NCBI GenBank assembly: GCA_964017065.1
Contig: OZ024784.1
Location: 16,163,152 to 16,227,151, forward strand
DNA from: Haliclona indistincta
Lineage: Eukaryota > Porifera > Demospongiae > Haplosclerida > Chalinidae
Reading direction: 5' to 3'
Length of the DNA stretch: 64,000 nucleotides
The notes below the pieces were generated by a model, which saw only the letters and a program-made list of their open reading frames with translations, was not told where the DNA came from and made no database searches. The position numbers and the translations under genes are program-made. Shown one piece after another: positions 24,601 to 36,600 of the stretch; position 1 is the first letter of the stretch; each line of letters opens with the position of its first letter.

Positions 24601-27600
24601 GATGATGCTACAGCTTTCGTTGATGCTAGTGACGATGAGCAAGAGGAGACTTCACTACTGATCCCTTCATCAACTGGAGAAAATGCAGCTACCACATCTA
24701 GTGAAAATGCAGATACTACAACTATTGAAATCAATCCTACACCAGTCGTTACGACAGATACTTCTGATGCAGATGATGTTACCACCGATTTTGAATTTGT
24801 GTCAACTGAAACCAGTGAAGTAGACCCATCTCCCAGTCTTACTGATACTGATCCAGATGATACTGCAGAACTCGATAGCACTGATTTTGATGTTGAACCA
24901 ACTGGAACCGATGGAATAGACCCATCTCCCAGTCCTACTGATACTGATCCAGATGATACTGCAGAACTCGATAGCACTGATTTCGAAGTTCAACCAACTG
25001 GAACCGATGGAATAGACCCATCTCCCAGTCTTACTGATACTGATCCAGATGATACTGCAGAACTCGATAGCACTGATTTCGATGTTGAACCAACTGGAAC
25101 CGATGGAATAGACCCATCTCCCAGTCCTACTGATACTGATCCAGATGATACTTCAGAACTCGATAGCACTGATTTCGAAGTTCAACCAACTGAAACCGAT
25201 GGAATAGACCCATCTCCCAGTCCTACTGATACTGATCCAGATGATACTGCAGAACTCGATAGCACTGATTTCGATGTCGAACCAACTGGAACCGATGGAA
25301 TAGACCCATCTCCCAGTCCTACTGATACTGATCCAGATGATACTTCAGAACTCGATAGCACTGATTTCGAAGTTCAACCAACTGAAACCGATGGAATAGA
25401 CCCATCTCCCAGTCCTACTGATACTGATCCAGATGATACTGCAGAACTCGATAGCACTGATTTCGATGTCGAACCAACTGGAACCGATGGAATAGACCCA
25501 TCTCCCAGTCCTACTGATACTGATCCAGATGATACTGCAGAACTCGATAGCACTGATTTTGATGTTGAACCAACTGGAACCGATGGAATAGACCCATCTC
25601 CCAGTCCTACAGATACTGATCCAGATGATACTGCAGAACTCGATAGCACTGATTTTGATGTTGAACCAACTGGAACCGATGGAATAGACCCATCTCCCAG
25701 TCCTACTGATACTGATCCAGATGATACTGCAGAACTCGATAGCACTGATTTCGATGTTGAACCAACTGGAACCGATGGAATAGACCCATCTCCCAGTCCT
25801 ACTGATACTGATCCAGATGATACTGCAGAACTCGATAGCACTGATTTCGAAGTTCAACCAACCGAAACCGATGAAATAGACCCATCGTCAGAAACTCCCA
25901 ATGATGAGACAGTGGATGTAGATACAGAGACCACAGATTTTGTTACTGATACCGAAATCGTACCAAGTGGAACAGAGGCGTCTCCCAGTGCTACCGATGA
26001 GGAAGAAATTGACATGTCAACCGATTTTACTGAAATCTCTCCCTCATCTGTCATCGACTCTATAGATGTAAGTGAGGAAGTTACTTCAACTGATGAGGAA
26101 GATATTGATGACACATCGGAAGTGGCTGCTACTACTGTTCAAGAAACCTCAACAACCAGCAGCCTTGAAATCGTGACCTCAACTACACTTTCTCAGATAT
26201 CTGTCACTCCAACTCCTTCGTCTACCAGTGAAGAAGTGTTTGAACCCTCGTCAACCGACGATGAGGATTTCGAGGATACGGTCACGACTGATCTACTAAT
26301 GCCTTCTCCTTCCACCACTGAAGAAGTACCCGATGAGTCTGACGAATTCACAGAAAGCGCTACTTCAGAGAATGTGTTTACCTTCACGCTTTCTAGTACT
26401 GGCTCTTCATTAGATTTTCTTATGCCTTCTTCATCAGAAGATCTCATCGACGAGTCAACTGCGTTCTCAGAAATGACTGATCTTTTTACACTAGAGCCAG
26501 AATCAACAGAGGATGATTTTTCAGGAGAAAGCACTATTGATATCTCCGATGAAGTTGAAATGACCAGTATCGACGATGATGAATTCACGTCAACATTCAT
26601 GCTGACTACTTCCGATGTCTTGACAACATCCACCATTTCAGTTCAAACTACTGTCTCGGTCATGAACACAGTTAACATCACATCCTCAGTTTCGTTTGCT
26701 TCATCTAGCATTACTCCTACGCCTACATCTACTATAGCAGTTGAGCCTAGTGTCACTCCTACTCCAGAACTTAGTGTCACTCCTACTCCAAGCTCAGTTG
26801 TGTTCCCATCGATTGCAGTAACGCCAACAGTGGAGATCAACGGATTAGGACTTCTTCTAGAAACAGCTGATGAGACAGCTAATAGCACTCTGATGTACGA
26901 TTTCACAGTTGGTCTCTTTGGTGTAAAAGCAGCAGCAGAAGAGGAAGGAATGGCTACTGTGCGTCTCGGTTCTCGGACTACCACTTTGAACTACTCACGT
27001 GCGATATTAAAATGGGAATCATTTGAAGCTAAAGTGTCAACTATTTCGCTTTATCCTGATATGAGAGAATTTACATTAGCTCTTCAAGTATATGATCAGT
27101 TCGATAGCACTCGAGTGTTTCCAGTCACGTTTGATGTTCTGGTCTCGAATTTGTCTGAGAATATCACTCATAACTGTTCTATCGTAGAAACTAGTCAATC
27201 CGGTACATGCTTCAGCATGTTATCAGTGCCTGAAAATTGGTTTAACAACTTGGAAAGCTCAGTAACTGTCTCAATCAGAGATCAAGATGAGATGGACTCT
27301 TCACTAGGATTCAATCACGTAGCAAACATTACACTTCAACCAAACGAATCAAGCACAAACATTGAGCTCAACCCATTGTACCTGACTCTACCACAAGCTC
27401 CTCTTATAGCTGGATCAAGAACTACTCTCGATGTTATGGCACGGTTCCCGTTCACAGTGTTTGGATTTGGGATCGACTGCACAGTCACTGGTGCCACAAT
27501 AAATGAGACCACCTCTCCGATAAACTTTAGTAACCTCTTCAGCTTCTTTGAAGGAACCGATAACCGGATTGCTTTTTCTGGATTTAGAAACAGAAGGCAG

Positions 27601-30600
27601 TTTGATGCAGAGAGCACAGGTGATGTACCAGAAAAACTTTCCACTATCGTATTTACTCCTTTGGGAAGTAGCGAGAACTTTAGTATTGAGTGCATAGCCA
27701 CTGCTCTAAGTCTCACAAATAGAGACGTTATAGCAACAGCTAGATACCCCATGTCTTTCTCTCCACTCCAGCGTCCTGTTCAAGATAACACAGTTGTGGC
27801 AATATTTCCATATACAGCGAACACTGTCCTGCTCAATCTAGCTACTGTCAATCGCTCAACCCAGCATATAGGTGAAGTTAAAGCAATGGCACTCTTTACT
27901 GATGGGAGCTATCGCCAATTGAATTCCAATGATTTGGTGTGTAGCAGCTACAATGATCAGATTGTCAATGTCACTCGAGACTGTTTGTCAATATTTTTCA
28001 CTGGAGAGGAAAGAATGGGTTCGGAAGAAACTGATATTCGAGTAGCAGTATCCCAAAGTACGACTGAAGCCAATCTAACACTATCCGTTTGGCACACTAG
28101 CACTATTAGTATCAGCCTCACTGACAATGTTCTTAACCTCACAAATCAAGACTGCGATGATGAGATAGATCAGTACCAACAGACTGAAGTCATTATTGAA
28201 GGCATGATAACAAATGGACAGACCAACCAATCTGTCATTCTGACATCACTACTGCGGCACCTCCTAGGCACATCAAATGACTCTGTAGCCATAGTGGATG
28301 AAGAGGGCTTTGTCATCGGTCAGTCACCTGGTAGTGCCGACGTCTTCATTAGTAATGGAGAGGAAACCATAGCATCCACTTCTGTCATCGTATCTGATGA
28401 TCCGGCATCTCCAGTCTACCTCAGTATATTCGTATTTTCGGATCTACAATTATCTCTGCAAACAACAAGACTCACTCCAGAGGAGGCTGTGACGGGAAGC
28501 ATTGCAGTTCTTGAAGACTTTGACTATGAAGATACTTTTATCAGTGTACTCTTGGTGTTTGAAGACGGTCAGACTATTGATGTGACAAATTCATCGAGAT
28601 TAAATCTTACGCTGGCAGATACACAAACAGAAGATAACATCTTCAGGATTCCATCAGGTCTAACCAGCTTAGATGTAGCTGGCTCATGGTCTATCTGCTC
28701 TGATATGGAAGCTACAGGAAAGACGAATATCACAATCGAAACGGGAGCACCTGAGGGAATTCAAGTCATGCTAAGCTCTTTTGTCCTGGTGGTGAATAGT
28801 ACAGACCCTCTATATACCTTCTATCAATACAACGCAACAGCTGCTCTAACAACGCTTCTTGTCTACCAAGAATCACAATTCAACCAAGACATCTCCATTC
28901 AAGCTGATTTGAATATCTCCACTTCTAATGCTTCCGTGGTAACCGTTGCTACTAATTCAAGTGGTGTATACATTCATGCAATCGGTACAGGCACTGCAAG
29001 TATCACTGTATCTACTCCAGACAACTACACTGACTTTGTTGAGATAACAGTGATAGAGAGTGTGAAACTAACTGCTACTCTTTACTCCCATCTGCCCGCT
29101 CCTCTTAACATCTCCGACCGACGTCAGCTTAGCTCACTGTACCGCATCCCATCTGCTGATATTTACCAGCAAGCTATAGCTGAAGCTTCTCTGCTTCTCA
29201 GCAATGGTTCCACTATCAATGCTACATCAGTCGCAAGTTTTTCAATCTCACCCAGTAACACCAACTACATTGAGATATCGGATAGAATTCTAAGAGTCTC
29301 GAACACCTCTCAAGTAGCAGAAGGAGAGATCATTTCAGTCACAGCAGAACTTAACCAACTGACAAACACTGCTAACGTTACAATAAATGCCTCCTCCCTC
29401 ACAGTTACTCAGGCAACCATCGAATTTGTAGACTTGTTTAGTGGAACAAATGGATCGGTTATAGTAGCCGACTGTTCAGTGTCATTTGATGATGGTACAA
29501 GATTACTCTCTACCTTTGATGAGAATGGTGTCCCTCTGTATGATAGTCTGGTGTCTTTCTCTACAAGCGACCCTTCTATAGCTTCAGTAGTACCAGCAAC
29601 AAGCAATGTCACTCTACACGCCAACTCCGGGCCGGAAGTTGATCTTGTGTGCAATGCAGGCAGTGTCATTGTTCGTCATAGTTTCTTTTGCAATCTTATT
29701 GCAAGTGAGAGGGAAGTTGATCTTGGTAATAATGTAGGGCAACCACTCGAGCCAGCTCCTCCAAACTCCTCGGTCAATATTTCCCTCTATCTCACCTCGA
29801 ATGATAATTCTGTTGGTGTGTTTGAAGTTCTCGTAATGTATGAGCCGGATAAAGTTTCTTTTGTGTCAGCAAATCAGGGAATGGATTGGCTGAGAGGGAC
29901 TCTTGTGGTAGTAGAGACAAGAAACAACACTCTTAGAGTAGGTGGTGTGTTGAATAGCGGAGTGAGGGGAGTACAACAAGAAATTGGAATGCTGCAGTTC
30001 ACTGTAAGAGACCAAACTGGAGCGGCTGAGTTTACAGCAGTTCCGAGTCTTCTTGCAACTGCTGATTTAAGTCTTACCAATATTCTTCAACAAGACTCAG
30101 TCACACAATCTTCTGTTGTGCAGCTTGAAATAATAGCTGACGGTATGCAGAGACGATCAATTCCTGCAGAGAGCTCAGTCACTGAAAGCACCTCTTCTCG
30201 CAGAGTCAGGAGGCAGACTGTTGAGAATGCTTGCACTGGTCCTTATCGCACTGGGGACATCAATGGAGACTGTGACGTTGACTTAAGAGACTCGTATTAT
30301 TTCCAAGAGTACATTCAAGCTGAGGTGCACAATTTCACTGGGTCCAGCAAAGGCGAGGCTATACAAGAGAACATAGACAGCAAGGACATTGTCCTGGATG
30401 TTAATGGAGATGGCGTTGTATCATTGGTTGATATTATTGCAGTCGAACAGGTCAGCAGTGGACTAGTTTATGAGTTGGATATCGACAGCCCCTACATTAA
30501 CAGGCAATTGTGCAATTGTGAGTTTAACTTCAACGGTACTGTCTCGCTTGCAAACGGATCAGCTGCACCCACTGAAAATCTTCATGTATTTCTTCACTTG

Positions 30601-33600
30601 GCACATAGCGATGGCGCTTTGCTGACAGAGCTTGATAATCTCAACCTCACTACTGGTAGTTTAGTAGCCATGAACAGCTCTTCAGATATTCACAGTGCTC
30701 TTATACAGGCTGAAATACTCTCAATGAACAATCAGACTATGTATCGAGTGAACGGTATAGCTAACCTGTCTGTTTCAAATATAGGAGTGTCAGTTGTTCA
30801 GGTTGTGACTGATTTCAATGGTAGAATAGACCCTAGTCGTGTTGCAGGCCTGTTTGGGGAACAACAATTAGTCAATAACAACTCGTACACAATATCTGTT
30901 ATTTTATCAGATGGTCAAATGACTGATCTGCAGTTGCCTAATGGTCTCAAGCCACACACAATAGTTAACATTTCATGTCCTGAGTCTTCGCCTAGCAGAG
31001 AGCCTAGAATTCCGTTAATCTTCAGCACAAGCGGTGCCAGTGCCTTCGTGTCAAAAATTGAAGGAAGTAGCTTCCAATACAGCCTTAAACTGACCACTCT
31101 GGCTAACAATCTTAGTTCTAATGCTGGGCAGTTGTCAATTCGACTTGGAAACACAACTCGCTCTCTATCGTATGAAACGCCTCTTACTACAGCAACTTCA
31201 CCTGCTCTTCAGGGAGTAGCCTCATTTGACCAAGCCACCATGAGAGTTACTGGTACAGCACAAGTCTACACTATGGATGGAATTCCTTTCAACAAAAGCC
31301 AGCATGTAATCAAGATGACAGTGAATGCTGGAATAAACAATGCAACTACTAACTGCATTCCAAATTCAGAGTCTGGTATTTGCCAGTTCGAGTACAACAT
31401 TAGTGACAGTTTTGCATCACCAAGCGTTGAAATGATTAATGTTTCTTTCAGCCTTGTTGGTTTTCCAAACTCTACAGTACAAGCACTTCAAGCAACTTAC
31501 TATCATAGATCACCTCGAATCATAACCAATTCAATAGCTGTTGAGCTCCCAGCCTACACTCTCCTTCCAGGCTCGGAATTTGAGATCGTAGTAACCAGCA
31601 ACAGCACGTATTCTCTCATATCATTCCTTCTCACTGTCACTCTTCCACAAGAGCTTGAACTGGTCTCTTCTGTAGCGTCAGAGCCCTGGGGAGTACAGTG
31701 CACTGATGCATTGCGATGCATAGGGTATGCAAGCAGTTTTCAAACAGCAGATGTGAATACTACAGTTGGACAAGTCCAGGTGCTATTTAGACTCAACGTC
31801 AGAGTCTCGGAAAATGTTTCCAACAGAGAATTACCTGTGGTTGTTGAACTTCATGAGCTCTTTGACATTTTCTATGAAAATGTAATGCTACTCCCATCAT
31901 CAACAGTACCAATGGTTATCGGCCGGAATCCTAGTGCACACAATGCTTCTCTGTACATTGGAGAAAATCAAGCTTTAGGCTTGTTTGCTTATGCTACAAA
32001 TACTGAGTTGGTGAATATGGCTGTTTTCGACAACCAGCTGATTGAAGTTCCCATTCTGGCTCAATCTGTTTACACCAATGGATCTCTTGTCGATGTTGCA
32101 GCTAGTATTTCATGTCGAGTAGATAGTGGAGAAGAAGCTATTAGTGTCACTACTGACTGTACAGCTGTACTGAATGGAACAGAAGAAATGGGAACCAGTC
32201 AAAGCGATATTTTGGTGTCATTTGCTGGTATCAACACTAAAGTCTACTTCAGAGTGTGGTATCCTCAACTTCCAGTCACGCTGAAGCTAGCTAGCAAACG
32301 GCTATACGCCATTCAAGGAGCAGGTGCTTGTGAAACAGGCTTCCAGTCGTCCAGCATTAATGCAACCACAAACTTCTCTACTGACAGTTCAAACGTAATC
32401 GAAGATGTTGATGTTACAAGCAGTATACTTCAACTACTATCAACCAGCAACACAAGCATACTGAATGTTGATTTTAATGCACAAACAGTCCAAGGAATAA
32501 ACCCAGGAATAGCAACACTGCTTGTAGAAAACAGACCTGACCTTGTGGGGAATGTAACTGTGACAGTCTCTGAAGAGGCCCTGGGTGTCGAGTACCTTTA
32601 TACCATTCTAGTGACTGATATTAATATTAACATACAAGAAGGAGCCAGAATTAATCAAACTCTCACATTATCTGTTTCAATTGATCAAGATTTCCGCTAT
32701 CATAACGCTACTGGAGAAGTGGTAGCAATAGCCATGTTCAGTAATGGAGTCGATATGATTCTTACCTATGAGGACGCTGTGATGATAGAGACACTCAACA
32801 CAGCTCTGGTTCTCAATGAAGAGCGTGTGGTTACTGCTGCCAGTAGTACTACTGGAGATATAGTGAGAGCAAGTTGGAGCAGCACCTGTACTAGTTGTAT
32901 CCGACAAGGAATTGTTTCGCGTCCTGTCTTCATACCAGAACCTTTACGATTGGTTATTGTGCCATCATCGACTATAATATCTAACACAGCTATTCTTAAT
33001 CTGCCAACAACATATTCTGTGTCTGTATTTCTACAGTATCCAAACAGCACAAGAGATGTCACTGCGGACACTGAAGTTCAACCAAAAGAAGATGCTTCAT
33101 ATTCTGTCGCTTCTGGAAAGATTTCTATCATGCCCTCAACAAATGGGAACGTCACTGTCAATTTTACATACATCTTTGACAGCAGTATAGAATTTTCTAA
33201 TCAGACTACATTGACAGTAGTGGGAATTGATACTATCACACTGAAAACAAGTACTGGACCCCACGATACAGTATTGTACAGAATTGGCAACACTTCTGCA
33301 TATGAGCCACTGTCGCTAACAGCCACAGTTCGAATTAGTGACGGGACTGAATTGGATCTACTAAGTTTATCTCCATCCTCTTATCAAATCTTAACTGCAC
33401 CTTCTCAACACTTGACAGTCAGCATCGACTCTCTCGTTGTTCAACCTGTGTTTCAGAGCAGCGGAATCACTCAAACTGTTGTATCAGTAAGTATTGGTGA
33501 AGTGACCAGTAATAACATCACTATCATGATCGACAGCACACCCTCTGCTGCTCGCATTAGCTCACTATTGCTGATCACTCCAGTAGCTGCTATGCCTGGA

Positions 33601-36600
33601 CAGGCTCTCCCGCTTGACTTCCAAGCCAATCTTGAAGACGGTACAGTAATTTCCAGTCTTCGCACACTTGTTGATAGCGAGATATCTCAATTAATCAGCG
33701 TCACCACAACTAACAGCAGTGTTATATCAGTTGACGAGAGTCTAGAAATCATACTGCGTCAAAATTCACCTTGTCCAGTCATTATCACAGCTTCTGTTAT
33801 TGGAGGATCCGCCACTAACAATTTCAGTGTCTTTCCCAATCTCAACCCACAGTTGGGTGGGGTCGATCTAGGCGGAGAATATGGCAAACCTTTGTCAGTA
33901 GTTGAACCAATGTCTACATTTGCTGTACCAGTCTTCGTCAATACTGGAGATGGTGGTGTCAATAAACTAGACATATCTGTTGTGTTCAATGATAGCTTTC
34001 TTCAGCTGGAGAATGTAACAACTTCTGGTGGCTCTGATTGGTCAGGTGGTATGTTTTTCTATCGCACCACACGCAGCGTCAGTGGTGCTGTGACTGTCCA
34101 GTTTGGTGGAGTCACAGTAGGAGCAGAGTTACAAGGACAGAGAGTACATGTAGCAAATATCCATTTCACAGCTCAGAGAGAAGGAACAATGCAAATGTAT
34201 GCATTTGCCGAACACTTATCCAACAGCTCTACATATCTCACACCAAGTGCTGCTTCGGTGTTTTACCTAACTATATCTGCGAACAGTGAAACATGTCCGT
34301 CCGTCGTCTCTAGCTTGCCGTCACCTTCTCAGCAAGTTTCAGGCTGTCTTGACAATTCCTTTGTCCCCTGTCCAGTTGATTTATCACTCAGTTCTAACAT
34401 TATTTCTGATATACTAAATGCAAACAGTGAAATTGATGACCTCAACATGGATGGAGACAAAAACACTCTTGATCCATTGTTTGCTTCTCAAGTAAATTTT
34501 GGGCTTTTGTCGTTTCTTTATGATCTTCCTGAACTAACTAACTCAAGCCGTGATGAGAGCAGAAACTCTTGCCAGATTTCCATAATGATTGATCTTGCAC
34601 AAAGCAACGGAGAACCAACAAGAGGCACTGATACAAGTGTCTACATTCTTCTAGACATTGGCGACTTAGACATTGATTCATTCAATTTCACCAGTTCAAT
34701 AGAGGTGTCTGACAGTATACTGATACCTGCTTCACTCAATCTTACTACTGGCAGCTACAATGCCTTCTTTGAAACTACACTAGACGAGATTCCTGCAGGC
34801 TCATTGGGCGTGTCACTGATACAGTTTACTAGCACAATGTCTCCAGCACAAGTATTGCTTATGGCAAATGCCGGTAGTAGCACTAATTCACTTGATCTCC
34901 GTATGACGGCTTCTTTGCCAGCTGTGTACAAACAGCTGGGATACACACCTTTACTGTTTAATGCTGACATTCAGTGTCCTCCTTTAGAAATTGAACCTTC
35001 ATCCACCCCTGCTCCTTCATCAACTCTTGCTCCTTCATCAACTCTTGCTCCTTCATCAACTCTTGCTCCTTCATCCACAAGTTTTTCATCCACTACTATT
35101 TTTTCATCAACTCTTATTCCATCTTCCACTCCTGCCCCATCATCCACACTTATTCCATCTTCTACTATAGCTCCTTCCTCCACAATGGCTTTTTCGTCTA
35201 CTCCAGAAGCACCTTCCTCCACTGTTTTTAATTTTTCTATGTCTTCTATTTCTGATTCTGTGACACCGTCTGTTGCATTAACTTCTTCCTCCACAACACC
35301 TGAAGTAGCAACATCAACAATATTACCGAACTCCACTACTGAGTCCATTTCCATGACAACAGTTGAGGTTACCAGTACTCCAGCAGTATTGAACACCTCT
35401 TCCATACCCATTCTCATATCAACCACACCAGCGTTCTCTGCTACAGTTGAATTGTCTCCAACTCAGGCCACCTCAATACCAGTCATGTCACCTTCTCCTA
35501 ATACAACATCTTCAATGGTATCCATCACACCAAATCTCACTGAAACATCTACAGCAGCAACATCATCTGAATTCAGCACATCTCTAACTTCAGAATCAGT
35601 GACGACAATCACTGAATCATCCACTATGGCAATGAGCTCTACACCTGCTGTTACACCAACCTCAACAGTCGTTTTCTCACCATCACCATCACCGTCACCG
35701 TCACCAACACCACTCTCCATCAATGAAAGTAGAACTATAAGTGATAGCAGAGAAATAACCGTATATATCACGACATCTGAGGTGATCAATCAAAGTGATT
35801 ATGTGCTGATGAGAGATAGCTGTTCTTTGTTGGAGCAAACTTGTGATAGCAGCTATGTAGTACACAATGAATGGAATATCACTAACACTATGAACAATGT
35901 AGCTGAACTAATGATTCGAGGTCTTGCACCATATTCCAATCATAGCTTTATTTTCAGCGGACAACAATATCTTACTTTTCAAGTCAATACACGTCCAGCT
36001 GCTCCAGAAGGATTTGATGCTAATAGTATATCCGTTGCGAGCACTCTATCTAGTCTGACAGTTATCTGGTCAAGACCTAATATGCTCAATGGTCCATTCA
36101 AAAATGTTATGATCACAGCAAGTCTTTCTACTGTGTCAAATAGAAAGAGGTCTACAGATTTGGCTACTGCTATTTCATTAAATGTGTCTGGAAATGTGAC
36201 ATTACGCAATCTTACCATTGGAAAAGACTACAACATAACAGTGGAAGTCTTCAACAGGTTAGTCATTCTGGAATCTCTCTATTAACACTGTTTATTGTTC
36301 TGATTACTGTAGTGAGGGATCTATTAAAAACTCAATCATAGAATCGACCGGTTAGTGAATAGAAAAATAATGTATGTGTGCATATTATTGTTATCTTTTT
36401 GATACAGCGTCGCCAAATCCTACAGTAAACATCAGTGAAGCTAATGGTTGTATAGTAGTTAATATAACAGACGACCATCTTGATGAGCTGGTGACATTGG
36501 GAGCAATGTCTCATCTTAATTTTACCTGTGATGCAACCGGAAATTCTGCTCTATTACAACTGACTAGTCTGGATATTGCTGACATGTTTTGTTCAGACAA

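Noticed and set aside
24390..26640. Long minus-strand frames over the receptor repeats
   Set aside because: They arise because the 96-bp repeat has no stops in other frames; they have no start context, domains or splice logic.
30245..30480. Bacterial contamination as the source of dockerin-like loops
   Set aside because: The loops sit inside one continuous frame with animal domains and N-glycosylation sites, flanked by spliced exons; base use does not change.
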